Origin: M3007 sp044224705
GTDB taxonomy: Bacteria > Bacteroidota > Bacteroidia > Chitinophagales > Saprospiraceae
DNA: 44,849 bases
Direction of reading: 5' to 3'
Assembly: GCA_044224705.1 (NCBI GenBank)
Contig: JBGAJY010000020.1
Location: forward strand, 1-44,849
Part shown: in pieces, positions 10,944 to 20,674 of the stretch
How the letters are laid out: each line of letters opens with the position of its first letter
Position numbering within the stretch: the stretch's first letter is position 1
Made by a program: the position numbers and the translations under genes
The notes under the pieces: generated by a model
Databases searched by the model: none
What the model was told of the DNA's origin: nothing
The model's input: only the letters and a program-made list of their open reading frames with translations

Positions 10944-10998
10944 CAGTAAAAAAGCCCGCATGGTGTTAAAAATCAACATTTTGCGGGCTTCTTTACTG
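10944..10998. terminator. Bidirectional terminator after ettA
   Basis: A 17-bp inverted repeat with one mismatch (10944-10960 with 10982-10998, 21-nt loop). Its A and T tracts allow termination on both strands. It separates ettA from the convergent serine hydrolase gene. Confidence 0.8.
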
Positions 10999-11009
10999 GA
11001 GTGAAACGA

Positions 11010-12032
11010 TCAACTGCCCAGCATTTCCTTGTACACTCTTTTTGTCAGATTGGAAATCACCACCGGAAGCCTGGACCGGTTGCCGCCCCTGGTCATAATA
11101 GTGACGAGAATTGGTCGGTTCTGGACATAAATAACGCCGGATTCGTGTAGTTCGAAATACTGGCCATTGTCCCATTCGCCGAATTTATGAGCCACCTTGG
11201 TGTGCGGAGGAAGGCCTTGCACAAAACCTTCCCTGAAACTGCTTTCTCCCATAAGCGACATGGCGAATTCTGAGAGTTCCGGGTTTACATAGGTGGAATT
11301 GAACAGGGTTTTCATGAACGCAGAGTAGTCCTTCGCAGAAATTTGAACAAAGCCGTCCTCCTCGTTGCGCACAGGCAACCCTATGCCCAGGTCGAGGAAA
11401 AGATTTTCGAGGGTTTTGTTGTCGAGGTGCTGATTCAGCACATAGAGCGCATTGTTATCAGAAAATGTCACGGTGTAACGCAACAATTCGCGCACCGAAT
11501 ACCGCTTGCCCGGCTGTATGGTTTCGGCTGTAAAATTCTGGGGAGGCAAGATTTTATCTTTGGGCAGTTCAAAAAGATAGGTTTGATCCAAAAGACCAGG
11601 ATGGCTCTGGGCCATGCGCAGGTAAGTAATCAGAATGGGTATTTTAAAAAGGGACCCGGGGTGATAACTTTTGTCCACGTTTACGCCGGTCCATTCTCCA
11701 TGATCAAAGACGCGGACATATACTGAGGCTGAGATGATATCGCCGTTGTTTTTCAGTCCTTCTATATCCTGCGCAAGCGCATCCTTTAAGTAGCGAAGGT
11801 TGGGCGATTCGCAATTTTGTTCGACAAACAACAGCGGTTTGATGTACTCAAATCCTCCGATCCGCGTAGAAGTGACTTCACAATTCAGGGAGGTATTCGT
11901 ATCGGCGTTCTTCTTTCGGCCGGTTGTGTTCTTATTGAGTTGATTAAACAAAAAGTAAGAAAAAGTGCATCCTGCCAAAAACAGGACAAAACCCACATAG
12001 GATGGGATAGGTTTACGGATACAAGTGTTCAT
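11010..12032 (-). CDS. Class A beta-lactamase-fold serine hydrolase, membrane-anchored
   Basis: A 340-residue protein with the penicillin-binding/beta-lactamase transpeptidase fold. The active-site motifs are visible: SxxK as GSLFK (S127, K130), SDN as FSDNN (S191-N193) and a KTG-like HKFGEW near residue 300. An LAGC lipobox-like stretch at 19-22 lies within a hydrophobic N-terminus, so it is either a lipoprotein or single-pass anchored. The KTG triad is changed to KFG, and no obvious class A omega-loop ExxLN is present, so this is more likely a peptidoglycan-related or general serine hydrolase than a resistance enzyme. I use the ATG at 12032; four codons upstream is only a TTG. Confidence 0.75.
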   Translation of the reverse strand: MNTCIRKPIPSYVGFVLFLAGCTFSYFLFNQLNKNTTGRKKNADTNTSLNCEVTSTRIGGFEYIKPLLFVEQNCESPNLRYLKDALAQDIEGLKNNGDIISASVYVRVFDHGEWTGVNVDKSYHPGSLFKIPILITYLRMAQSHPGLLDQTYLFELPKDKILPPQNFTAETIQPGKRYSVRELLRYTVTFSDNNALYVLNQHLDNKTLENLFLDLGIGLPVRNEEDGFVQISAKDYSAFMKTLFNSTYVNPELSEFAMSLMGESSFREGFVQGLPPHTKVAHKFGEWDNGQYFELHESGVIYVQNRPILVTIMTRGGNRSRLPVVISNLTKRVYKEMLGS

Positions 12033-12202
12033 GGATGGATGCAAGGGAATAAAAGTGCGGCCAAAAGTCTCCTTTCCTGAAGTGGATCAGTGTCTGAATA
12101 CTTGCTTTGCCGTGTATTAGCGAAATCTTTTGGCAGGGCTGTTTGAGAAAAGGAACTTTTTCCGAGCCGGTTGCGCCATGCAATTTTTGAAAGTCGGTAA
12201 AC

Positions 12203-12210
12203 TATTTTTG
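12203..12210 (+). promoter_or_regulatory. -7 element TATTTTTG
   Basis: A full match to TAnnTTTG, 22 bp upstream of the ATG at 12232. It supports that start and makes the longer upstream reading frame unlikely. No -33 element at the usual distance was recognised. Confidence 0.5.
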
Positions 12211-12231
12211 ATACCACAAAATCCATACGCT

Positions 12232-12918
12232 ATGCAATACCCCCTATTGCCTGCCGCTTTGGTGGGCATACTCGCCATTATGGTGGGCTTATCCGTTCAG
12301 CAACCGCTTAAAGACCGGCAGTTTGTCACACCGCCCCATTTTCACAACAAAATGCTCGCCCTGGAATTTATTCCCGATTCCCTTGCCCTTCAACAGTTTT
12401 TTGGTGAAGGTACCGAAGTACAGACCGGCAATATGGAGGCCATGCGCAGCGCCTTGCGGCGTGACAACTTTTTTGCATTGGCCTACACGCTTTTTTTGAT
12501 GGTGTTCGGCATCGTATGCTGGTCGGCAACCCGCAAGGCCTGGTATTGGCTGGTTTTGCCATTGGCCTTGCTGGCCGGACTTTCCGATTTTATTGAAAAT
12601 GCCCAGACCCTTCGAATGCTGGACAACATCCAATCAGAGGACATTCACATAGCGATCCAGCGCCTGCATTTTTGGGTTTGGACCAAGAGCCTTTCGATGG
12701 CCGTACTGCTGTTGGTCGCCGCGAATTTTTTATGGCAGTCGGGCTGGGTGGGCCGTATTTTGGCCTTGCTGGCCTTCGCAGCGGCGATTGCAGGGTTCCT
12801 GTCTTTTTTCTGGATCGGACTTTTTGAAACCTATTCGCTGCTGGGCCTTACGATTTTCTTTCCTTTGCTGGTGCTGTATTGCGTTTTTTATCAACCCAAA
12901 CGACAGGCTGCTGCCTGA
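12232..12918 (+). CDS. Multi-pass membrane protein of unknown function
   Basis: A 228-residue hydrophobic protein with about five or six membrane segments: residues 5-22, then a soluble loop to about 80, then segments near 83-98, 104-118, 150-165, 172-195 and 200-220. A basic tail (QPKRQAAA) ends it. I do not recognise the family. It begins a tight plus-strand run: the Bax-inhibitor-like gene starts 20 bp after its stop, followed by an acetyltransferase and a small protein. The start is set by the -7 element at 12203-12210. Confidence 0.7.
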   Translation: MQYPLLPAALVGILAIMVGLSVQQPLKDRQFVTPPHFHNKMLALEFIPDSLALQQFFGEGTEVQTGNMEAMRSALRRDNFFALAYTLFLMVFGIVCWSATRKAWYWLVLPLALLAGLSDFIENAQTLRMLDNIQSEDIHIAIQRLHFWVWTKSLSMAVLLLVAANFLWQSGWVGRILALLAFAAAIAGFLSFFWIGLFETYSLLGLTIFFPLLVLYCVFYQPKRQAAA

Positions 12919-12938
12919 CAAACCCAATTGTCTATCTT

Positions 12939-13640
12939 ATGTACGATTCCCGCACCCTCCTCGATGAAGAAATCCGGCGCGAACAGGCCTCTTTCATGTC
13001 GCGTGTTTACGGCTGGATGTGTCTCGCCCTGGTCATCACAGCCCTCGTATCGTTGTACACCGCCGCCTCTCCGGGGCTGGTTCGCCTCGTTTTTGGCAAC
13101 AAATTGCTGTTTTGGGGACTGTTGATCGGCGAAATCGCCCTGGTCAGCTGGTTGTCTTTTGCCGTCCAGCGCATGTCGGCGGCCATGGCCACTCTGGTAT
13201 TTTTGGTTTATGCTGCGCTGAACGGCCTGACCATGGCTTTCATTTTCCTGCTGTACACGGCCACCTCGATCGCTTCGACGTTTTTGATCACGGCCGGCAC
13301 CTTTGGAGCGATGAGTTTGTACGGCTATTTTACCAAACGCGACCTGACCAGCCTGGGCAATTTGCTGTTCATGGCACTGATCGGCCTTATCATCGCTTCC
13401 ATTGTCAATATTTTTTGGCAAAACAGCACCTTCTACTGGATCACCACTTACGCCGGCGTGCTGATTTTTACGGGTCTTGTCGCCTACGATACCCAAAAGA
13501 TTAAAGACATGAACGTGATCGGCAACGAAGGCACTGAAGAAGACCGCAAGGAATCCATCATGGGCGCCCTGGCCCTCTACCTCGACTTTATCAACCTGTT
13601 CCTCTACATGCTGCGCATTTTTGGCAGCCGCCGCGATTGA
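12939..13640 (+). CDS. Bax inhibitor-1/YccA family membrane protein
   Basis: A 233-residue protein with seven predicted hydrophobic helices and the UPF0005/BI-1 signatures: an N-terminal FMSRVYGWMCLALVITALVS, a central ALNGLTMAFIFLLYT, and the late IFTGLVAYDTQKIKDM, whose Asp belongs to the pH-sensing aspartyl pair known in BsYetJ. Bacterial members act as proton-sensitive calcium leak channels; the role here is not known. The start at MYDSRTLL fits the family; an upstream in-frame extension overlaps the preceding gene. The stop is 2 nt before the acetyltransferase start, indicating an operon. Confidence 0.9.
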   Translation: MYDSRTLLDEEIRREQASFMSRVYGWMCLALVITALVSLYTAASPGLVRLVFGNKLLFWGLLIGEIALVSWLSFAVQRMSAAMATLVFLVYAALNGLTMAFIFLLYTATSIASTFLITAGTFGAMSLYGYFTKRDLTSLGNLLFMALIGLIIASIVNIFWQNSTFYWITTYAGVLIFTGLVAYDTQKIKDMNVIGNEGTEEDRKESIMGALALYLDFINLFLYMLRIFGSRRD

Positions 13641-13642
13641 AC

Positions 13643-14077
13643 ATGAAGTACGTCATCCCTATCGAATTTGCCACGCCCGAATATGACGCGGCGGTGCGGC
13701 TGCGCTACGAAGTGCTCAGGCAGCCACTGGGACTCGATTTTACGCCCGAACAGCTGGCCGAAGAATATGACCAGGTACACCTGGCGGCCTTTGATCGCGA
13801 AGGGGTATTGATTGGCTATTTGAACCTGACGCCTTTGGATGAAGTCCGCGTCAAGATGCGACAAGTAGCCGTGGCACCGGCCTGGCAGGGCAGGGGAGTG
13901 GGCAGGGAGATGGTTGCCGCATCCGAAACTTTGGCCAGAGAACGGGGTTTTAGTACCATGACGCTCCACGCCCGGGAGACTGCGGTGCCCTTTTACCAAA
14001 AATTGAATTATCAGACGGTCGGTGATCGTTTTGAGGAGGTCACCATTCCGCATTTTTGCATGGAAAAAACATTGTAA
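13643..14077 (+). CDS. GNAT family N-acetyltransferase
   Basis: A 144-residue single-domain GNAT enzyme. The acetyl-CoA P-loop is QVAVAPAWQGRGVGREMV (about residues 72-89, R/Q-x-x-G-x-G/A type), followed by LHARETAVPFYQKLNY, the usual beta-5/alpha-4 region. The N-terminal LRYEVLRQPLGLDF resembles ElaA/YitI-like members. Substrate unknown. It follows the BI-1 gene by 2 nt and precedes the next gene by 3 nt, so it is translated from a polycistronic mRNA. Confidence 0.85.
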   Translation: MKYVIPIEFATPEYDAAVRLRYEVLRQPLGLDFTPEQLAEEYDQVHLAAFDREGVLIGYLNLTPLDEVRVKMRQVAVAPAWQGRGVGREMVAASETLARERGFSTMTLHARETAVPFYQKLNYQTVGDRFEEVTIPHFCMEKTL

Positions 14078-14080
14078 GTC

Positions 14081-14464
14081 ATGAAAATTCGCTGCGAACA
14101 AGACAGTATCCGCCTGCGGTTGCGCAAATCCGAAATAACGCAACTGCGCAATGAAGGCTGGCTTCGGACCAGCGTGCGGCTTCCGGGGAACAAGGAATTG
14201 GGCTGGGAACTGGCGATTGCAGAGCAGTCGACCAACCTTCATGCTGACTTTTCTGCCGACACCCTGCGTATTACGTTGCCCACCGACGCGGCCCACCATT
14301 GGATCGATACCGAGCAGGTGGGACTGGAAATGCATCTTGCGCTCGAAGGCGGCGGCCGTTTGCATGTGTTGGCGGAGAAAGATTTTCCCTGTAAAGACAG
14401 GCCCGGTGAAGACGCCACTGATTTCTTCCACGAACTGGCTGAAACAACGCCGCCCGCCTGCTGA
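14081..14464 (+). CDS. Small conserved-looking protein of unknown function
   Basis: A 127-residue soluble protein, probably beta-rich: strands alternate with polar turns (LRTSVRLPG, LELAIAEQ-like, HADFSADTLRITLP). It starts MKIRCEQDSIRLRL and ends ELAETTPPAC. I do not assign a domain. Its ATG lies 3 nt after the acetyltransferase stop, so it is the last gene of the 12232-14464 operon. Confidence 0.7.
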   Translation: MKIRCEQDSIRLRLRKSEITQLRNEGWLRTSVRLPGNKELGWELAIAEQSTNLHADFSADTLRITLPTDAAHHWIDTEQVGLEMHLALEGGGRLHVLAEKDFPCKDRPGEDATDFFHELAETTPPAC

Positions 14465-14516
14465 AAATAGGTTGTTTTTTCAGCGCGTCATTACGTAAAT
14501 TCCACTGAGGCTCAGT

Positions 14517-14524
14517 TACTTTTG
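14517..14524 (+). promoter_or_regulatory. -7 element TACTTTTG upstream of the coiled-coil gene
   Basis: A full match to TAnnTTTG, 103 bp before the ATG at 14628. A small hairpin (CCGGTG-N7-CACCGG, 14525-14543) follows directly and would lie at the 5' end of the transcript. Confidence 0.5.
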
Positions 14525-14627
14525 CCGGTGTTAAATTCACCGGAAAGTGGTATTTGTGCCAACTTCCGACGTTTCCCCCCCGTCATTATTACAGTTTCCA
14601 ATTCTCTAAAACTTCCGCACCCTTGTT

Positions 14628-15551
14628 ATGAGTGAAAATCAAAACTCCCGTTTGTACGGTATCATCGTAACCGTGCTGTTGCTGCTTTCTGCCGTTCTGG
14701 GTTGGTTCTTCTGGAACCGCTCGCAAAATGTCATGCGCGAACGCAAAGCCGAACAGGAACAATACACCGCTCTGATGCAGCAGAAGTTGCAAATTGAGCA
14801 CGATCTTGACAGCCTCTCCGTTTCCTATTCCGACCTGCGCACCGAAAACGAAACCCTGCAAGGGAAAGTGACCAGTACGGCCGCCATCGTCGAGCAAAAG
14901 GAAATCGTGATCCGTCAGATCAAAAATGAATCCGCCAAAGACCTCGCGGCGCTGCGCGCCCAGGTGACCGATCTGCAAAGGGCCAAAACCGAATACGAAA
15001 CGGTTATTACCGTTCTTCGTTCCGAAAATGAGACCTTACGCAATGAAAATCAACGACTTACCGGTGAAAATGAACAGTTGAAAGGCGAAAAGATGCAGCT
15101 GGCCGATCAGGTCACCGGTCTCGCCAAACAGCTCGAAGACCAAATCCGGAAAACGCAATCGGCCGTATTCAAAGCCACCTCCTTCCGCGTCGAACTCGAA
15201 CGCCGCAACGATAAACTCACCACCCGCGCCAAAAAAGCGCGCGAGCTCATGGTCAGTTTCGACCTGGCCGATGTACCCCAGCAATACCAGGGGCCTCAAA
15301 AACTATACATGGTCATCACGGATGAAAAAGGCAACCCGATTGCCACCGACAATCCGGTCAAAGCCACGGTTTACGCCCCCACCGGCCCCGTGGAGATCAT
15401 GGCTCAACAGGTCAAGGCCGTTGTGCTGGAAAGTACGCAGCGCCTCTCCTTCGTCCATAAATTTGACGAAAGGCTGAAAGCAGGAAATTACGTGGTTGCC
15501 ATTTACTGCGATAAAGGCCTGTTGGGTGCTTCCAGCTTCCGCCTGGCTTGA
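14628..15551 (+). CDS. Membrane-anchored coiled-coil protein
   Basis: A 307-residue protein. One transmembrane helix near the N-terminus (residues 10-29, YGIIVTVLLLLSAVLGWFFW) is followed by a long coiled coil (about 33-185) rich in Glu/Gln/Lys heptads. A C-terminal domain of about 110 residues includes a GPQKLYMVITDEKGNPI beta segment. The topology suggests a periplasmic coiled coil that could span or scaffold the envelope; the family is not recognised. It has its own promoter element and a strong terminator at 15576-15630, so it is probably monocistronic. Confidence 0.75.
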   Translation: MSENQNSRLYGIIVTVLLLLSAVLGWFFWNRSQNVMRERKAEQEQYTALMQQKLQIEHDLDSLSVSYSDLRTENETLQGKVTSTAAIVEQKEIVIRQIKNESAKDLAALRAQVTDLQRAKTEYETVITVLRSENETLRNENQRLTGENEQLKGEKMQLADQVTGLAKQLEDQIRKTQSAVFKATSFRVELERRNDKLTTRAKKARELMVSFDLADVPQQYQGPQKLYMVITDEKGNPIATDNPVKATVYAPTGPVEIMAQQVKAVVLESTQRLSFVHKFDERLKAGNYVVAIYCDKGLLGASSFRLA

Positions 15552-15575
15552 GCCCCACCCCAAACAGCCAGAATG

Positions 15576-15630
15576 AAAGGCCGGTAAAGGTTGATGCACC
15601 ATTTCGTCAATCAACCTTTACCGGCCTTTT
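15576..15630 (+). terminator. Terminator after the coiled-coil gene
   Basis: A perfect 19-bp inverted repeat (15576-15594 with 15611-15629) with a 16-nt loop, ending in TTTT. It stops transcription before tamB. Confidence 0.85.
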
Positions 15631-15715
15631 CAACTTTGATCAGGAACTTGTTAAGCCTTTCAAAAACCTGCCCCCAATCCCCAAACCTTTTTGCCGATAA
15701 TCGTTTTAAAGCTGC

Positions 15716-18700
15716 ATGAGAAGCACACGGACCCAATCCACAAACTCTTTCCGATGGCGACGTCGGGCGTTGCGCCTGTTGTCCTACACCAGGCGCGGAT
15801 GGCGCAGGATTGAGAATTTTGTGTTCGGTGTGGCGCTTACCCTGGTCGGACTGTATTTCGTGTTGCAACTGCCCATAGTCCAAAACTGGATCATCGGAAA
15901 AATAACGGGTTACCTGTCCGGCGAACTGCATACCACTGTCGAAATCCGCCATGTGGATATTTCCCTTTTCGATAACCTGGTACTGGATGGATTTTATGTG
16001 GCCGATCTGAATAACGACACTCTCATGTATGCGGGAAAACTCACTGCCGGATTGAATTCCAACATTTTCACTTTGTTTCGCAACAAATTGGAATTCAATG
16101 AAATAACCCTAGAAAAAGCACGGTTCAACATCCGCCGCCCGGAAGGCCAGGCCGATAATAACCTCCAGTTTATCCTCGATTATTTTTCCAGCCCCAACAC
16201 CCAAAAAAAACGCGAACAATCTCCGTTCCGCATCCGGATTCAGAACCTTCGACTGACCGACGTGGAGTTTTTGCAGGACGACCGGGTGCGCGGCCAGAAA
16301 ATGTTCTTTCGCGTTCCTTCCGGCACCGCGCGAATCAACAACCTTGACATTCCTTCCAAAATTGCCGACGTCCAGACGGTCAGCTTGGAAGGCCTGACGG
16401 TGGCCATTGAAGAGTATGAATCCAAACCCTTGCCGGAGGCGCTCAGACCGGTTGCGAAACCTGTCTCCCTGCAAACGGCCGATTCCGTGCAGCGAAAAAA
16501 AGAGCCTTTCCGGTTCAAAATCGCCAGCTTCATGCTGAATAACGGCCGGTTCAATCTCGATAAATTTCAGGACTCCAATGCCAGAACGAATCGCCCAGGC
16601 GTGATGGATTTTGAGCACATGGTCGTAAGAGATATCGATTTTCAGGCCGGAAATGTGTCTTTTGACGACGATCTGATCTTCCGCGGTCAATTGCAGCACC
16701 TCGCCGCACGCGAAACCTGCGGTTTCGAATTACAACATGGCGAAGCAAAAGAGGTCGTTGTGTGCGACACCCTCGCCGCCCTGTACGGCGTAAAAATCCA
16801 AACCGCCGGCAGTACGCTGGGCGATACGATAGCCTTCCACTACGGCCGTTACCGCGACTTCAACCGCTTTACCAGCAAAGTGCGTATGGAAGGGCATTTT
16901 GCAGAAGGGTCCACCTTGCGCCTTGGCGACATCATGTTCTTTAGTCCCAACCTGGAAAACAACACGTTTTTCAAGCGAAACAGGGATCTTCAGGCGCAAA
17001 TTGCAGGAGATGTAGACGGGAAAGTGGGGCGTTTGCGCGGACGCAACCTGCACATTCAACTGGGCGAAAACACTTTCATGCGCGGCAGTTTCGACGGACA
17101 GAACCTGGATGAAGGACAGGACCAACTCGTTCTGGATTTTGATTTCGAACCATTGCAGTCGAATATGAAAACTATCTCGGAAATTATTCCGGGATTTTCG
17201 GCGCCCGGGCAATTCAGCCGCTTGGGCAATATCCGTTTCGACGGCACCTATCAGCTGATCTTCGGTTTCAACCACGTCGCAAACGGCACCTTTTCCACCG
17301 ATCTCGGCTATGGCAACATGGACATGGCTCTCGACCTGACAAAAGGCCTCGAAAAGGCCAAATACTCGGGTTTTATGAACATGCAGAATTTCAACCTGGG
17401 CTCCTGGACCGGCAACCGGGATTTTGGCCAGACGACTTTTCATGTGCGCATCACCGACGGCGCGGGGCTTACCCTGCCCACTATCAATACGACCATGAAC
17501 GGGGTGGTGGACACCTTGTACTACAAAGGATACAACTACCGGAACATCCAGATGAACGGCACCTTCCAGCAGTTTGTCTTCAATGGTAAACTCGGGATTC
17601 AGGACCCCAACATCGATTTTAACTTCGATGGTTCCGTCAATTTTAAGGACTCGATCCCGGTGTACATGTTCAGCGCCAACCTCAACCTGCTCGACATGAA
17701 GGCCCTGAACCTCAGCAAAAAAGACTGGATACTCTCGGGCCAGGTGGAGAGAATCCGGATGAGGGCCCGCACCCTGGACGATCTGGCAGGGCAGGTCACC
17801 CTCCGAAAAATCCGGCTGGTGGAAGAAGGCGAAACGGTGTACAAAATGGACTCCCTGGTACTTGCTTCGCTCTTCCGCCCGAATGGCAACCGGCGCATGC
17901 TTTTACTCTCGGATGCCGCCGACGCCTACATAGAAGGACGCTTCGACTTCGCATCCGCACCGCGCAACCTGCTCACGCTCTTTTCTTTACATTATCCCGA
18001 CTTATCCCGACAGCTCGGACTCCCCGCCGCCGATTCCATCATCAACCTGACGGACAGTTATGATATCAATCTGCGGATCAAAAACACGGGCAACCTGACC
18101 CAACTCTTTGCACCGGATTTGGATACCCTGCGCGGTATAACGGCCGACGGCTCGGTTCGAGCCGCAGACGGCAAGGTGAAATTCAGCGTGAGGGCGCCCT
18201 GGTTCCGGTACCAGGGCGTACAAGTCGACAGCCTGACATTTTCCTGGGAAAGCCAGAACAGCCGGGCATCATATGCCTTGCTGATACCGCGCACAACACT
18301 GGCCAACAAACAAAAACTGGACACAATCAGCCTGAAAGGTTCAGTGGCGCCAAATGCGTTTCAGTTCTCGCTGCAGTCGGTCAACACGGCAGCGCTGGTG
18401 AACCACCTCAGCCTCAATGGCGTGCTTTCCACCACACCCGATTCGCTCTGGGAGATCCGCTTTGACCCTTCCAACCTTGCCCTGTTCAACGAACAATGGG
18501 TCATGGAAGAGAACAACTTCGTCCGTTTCGGGAGGGGCAGAATCATTACCCAAAACTTCCAGTTGTTCAACACTGAAAACCAGCGCGTTTTGCTCGACAG
18601 TCAGAATGATGGTCGCGGGCTGGTGTTCAGTTTGACCAATTTCGACCTGAAAGACATCAATAAGTTCTTCACGCTCAAAGACATAGCTTACCGGGGAAAA

Positions 18701-20674
18701 CTGTACGACTTTGAAATCAATGTGCAGGACGTCTTTGAAATGCGGGGCCTGGAGCTATCGGTCACCAGTGACACCCTGTTCCTCAATGAAGAACCATATG
18801 GTGAAATTACGGGCAACTTCGGGATGCAAAGCCTCGATTCAGCCCTCACCGGAAAACTGTTTTTACAAGGCAAAAAACACCAGTTGCGCATTGTTGGCGC
18901 ATGGTTGCCCGATGGCGGCCGCGCCGTCAGCATTCCCGAACTGGACCTCGTCAAGCCGGGCGAAATGCAACTGCACGTCACGGCGCTGCGCTTCCCGATG
19001 AGCATCGCCGAGCGGTTTATTCCGAGTATATCCAAAACGGCCGGAGTATTCAATGCGGACGTCCGGCTGGGCGGGCCGCCCAAGCGCCTTGGCGTCCTGG
19101 GCACGGCCGATATTCTAGAAGCCCAATTCCAGATCGATTACTTGAAAACCATGTATCATATTCATGATCAAAGGGTTACGATCAATAATTACCAGGTTTG
19201 GGCGGATTCGGTGACAATCTGGGACGGTAGCGATCGCAATAAGGCCTTCGTGACGGGAGGGCTGCGGCACAATTTTTTCAGAGACTGGCGACTGGATTGC
19301 AATATCGAAACGGAAGGGAATAATTTCATGGTGCTGAACACCTTCAAGGAGGACAACGAACTGTACTACGGGCAAGGCATCGGCTATTTTAAAGCGAGGT
19401 TTACCGGCTCTTTTTCAAAAACCAATATTGAGATCGACGCAATTACGGGTCCGCAGACCCGCTTGTTCATCCCTGTTTCCGGCGCTTCCGATGCCGAAGA
19501 AGTGTCTTTTATCAAATTCAGAAATAAAAAACCCGAAGATTCAACCGACGTGCAGGACGATGGTGTCTTCAGGATCAGCGACCTGAAAGGCCTGAATTTT
19601 GAAATGAATATCACCGTCAACGACGACGCGGAGGTGCAACTCATCTTCGACGAACAGGCCGGCGACATCATCAAAGGCAGGGGAGAGGGCGATATTACCC
19701 TGACGATCAATCGCGAAGGCGAATTCAAAATGTACGGAGGCTATACCATCCGCCAGGGCGCATACCTGTTCACGCTGCTCAATTTGGTGAACAAACCCTT
19801 TACCGTGGCCAACGGCGGCACCGTGAGCTGGTCGGGCGACCCCTACGGCGCACAAATCAACCTCGACGCGACCTACGACGAAAACACCTCCGTGTACAAT
19901 TTTATCAGCAGCGAACTGTCCTTGATCAGCAGCGATCAGAACCTGACCCGCGAAGCTACCCAGGCTACCCGTGTACTGGTCACCATGCACCTGAAAGGCA
20001 GCCTGTTGACGCCCAGCATCACCTTCGACCTGGATTTCCCCAACCTGAACGGTCAGGTTAAAACGCTGGTAGACAACAAATTGAGGCAAATGGAACAGGA
20101 CCAGAACGAACTCAACCGGCAGGTGTTCGGCCTGGTAGTAGTGGGGTCATTCTTGCCTACAAGCTCGGCCAACACCCAAACACTCATACAAACCTCAGCT
20201 TTCAACACGCTCACCCAGGTGTTGAGCAACCAGTTTTCCAGCTACCTGACCGGGCTGGCGGCCGAGTGGTTTGGCGGGGCTGTATCGAGCATCGATCTCG
20301 ATGTGGCATACAACGAATACCAAAACTCCCTCAGCGACCCCAACCTGGGGCAGATCGGCAGGGAATTACAGGTGCGGCTCACCAGTGGTTTTGCCAACGA
20401 CCGAGTGACGGTGCAATTAGGCTCCCAATTCGGCCTCAGCCGGCCTGGCACGGCCGTAAACGACGGCTTTCTTGGCGAGGACGTGACGGTTGAAATCCAG
20501 CTGACCGAAAACCGCCAGTGGCGCCTGAAAGTGTACCAACGCACCGAGCCCGACATCGCCATCGGGCAGCGCAGGTCGCGCTACGGCTTTGGTATCAGCT
20601 TTCGCAAAGATTACGACTCTTTCGACGACATGATGAGCGGCTTGAGCGGCTGGTTCAGGAAGAAGAAAAGCTAG
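15716..20674 (+). CDS. tamB: TamB-like translocation and assembly module protein
   Basis: A 1652-residue AsmA/TamB-type protein. A basic N-terminus (RRRALRLLSYTRRGWRR) leads into one membrane anchor (residues about 36-60). A very long beta-rich stretch follows, as in lipid-bridging TamB/VPS13-like grooves. The C-terminal ~450 residues are the DUF490/TamB domain, with GDIIKGRGEGDITLTIN, YTIRQGAYLFTLLNLVNKPF and GGTVSWSGDP. TamB links inner and outer membranes and moves phospholipids or helps outer-membrane protein assembly. Length and signatures are normal for Bacteroidota. Its TAG stop shares the CTAG palindrome at 20671-20674 with the convergent gene's stop. ATG at 15716 is the first start after the terminator. 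Confidence 0.9.
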   Translation: MRSTRTQSTNSFRWRRRALRLLSYTRRGWRRIENFVFGVALTLVGLYFVLQLPIVQNWIIGKITGYLSGELHTTVEIRHVDISLFDNLVLDGFYVADLNNDTLMYAGKLTAGLNSNIFTLFRNKLEFNEITLEKARFNIRRPEGQADNNLQFILDYFSSPNTQKKREQSPFRIRIQNLRLTDVEFLQDDRVRGQKMFFRVPSGTARINNLDIPSKIADVQTVSLEGLTVAIEEYESKPLPEALRPVAKPVSLQTADSVQRKKEPFRFKIASFMLNNGRFNLDKFQDSNARTNRPGVMDFEHMVVRDIDFQAGNVSFDDDLIFRGQLQHLAARETCGFELQHGEAKEVVVCDTLAALYGVKIQTAGSTLGDTIAFHYGRYRDFNRFTSKVRMEGHFAEGSTLRLGDIMFFSPNLENNTFFKRNRDLQAQIAGDVDGKVGRLRGRNLHIQLGENTFMRGSFDGQNLDEGQDQLVLDFDFEPLQSNMKTISEIIPGFSAPGQFSRLGNIRFDGTYQLIFGFNHVANGTFSTDLGYGNMDMALDLTKGLEKAKYSGFMNMQNFNLGSWTGNRDFGQTTFHVRITDGAGLTLPTINTTMNGVVDTLYYKGYNYRNIQMNGTFQQFVFNGKLGIQDPNIDFNFDGSVNFKDSIPVYMFSANLNLLDMKALNLSKKDWILSGQVERIRMRARTLDDLAGQVTLRKIRLVEEGETVYKMDSLVLASLFRPNGNRRMLLLSDAADAYIEGRFDFASAPRNLLTLFSLHYPDLSRQLGLPAADSIINLTDSYDINLRIKNTGNLTQLFAPDLDTLRGITADGSVRAADGKVKFSVRAPWFRYQGVQVDSLTFSWESQNSRASYALLIPRTTLANKQKLDTISLKGSVAPNAFQFSLQSVNTAALVNHLSLNGVLSTTPDSLWEIRFDPSNLALFNEQWVMEENNFVRFGRGRIITQNFQLFNTENQRVLLDSQNDGRGLVFSLTNFDLKDINKFFTLKDIAYRGKLYDFEINVQDVFEMRGLELSVTSDTLFLNEEPYGEITGNFGMQSLDSALTGKLFLQGKKHQLRIVGAWLPDGGRAVSIPELDLVKPGEMQLHVTALRFPMSIAERFIPSISKTAGVFNADVRLGGPPKRLGVLGTADILEAQFQIDYLKTMYHIHDQRVTINNYQVWADSVTIWDGSDRNKAFVTGGLRHNFFRDWRLDCNIETEGNNFMVLNTFKEDNELYYGQGIGYFKARFTGSFSKTNIEIDAITGPQTRLFIPVSGASDAEEVSFIKFRNKKPEDSTDVQDDGVFRISDLKGLNFEMNITVNDDAEVQLIFDEQAGDIIKGRGEGDITLTINREGEFKMYGGYTIRQGAYLFTLLNLVNKPFTVANGGTVSWSGDPYGAQINLDATYDENTSVYNFISSELSLISSDQNLTREATQATRVLVTMHLKGSLLTPSITFDLDFPNLNGQVKTLVDNKLRQMEQDQNELNRQVFGLVVVGSFLPTSSANTQTLIQTSAFNTLTQVLSNQFSSYLTGLAAEWFGGAVSSIDLDVAYNEYQNSLSDPNLGQIGRELQVRLTSGFANDRVTVQLGSQFGLSRPGTAVNDGFLGEDVTVEIQLTENRQWRLKVYQRTEPDIAIGQRRSRYGFGISFRKDYDSFDDMMSGLSGWFRKKKS

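Noticed and set aside
11010..12032. Antibiotic-resistance beta-lactamase
   Set aside because: SxxK and SDN are present, but the KTG motif is KFG and no omega-loop ExxLN was seen. A general PBP-fold hydrolase is the safer call.
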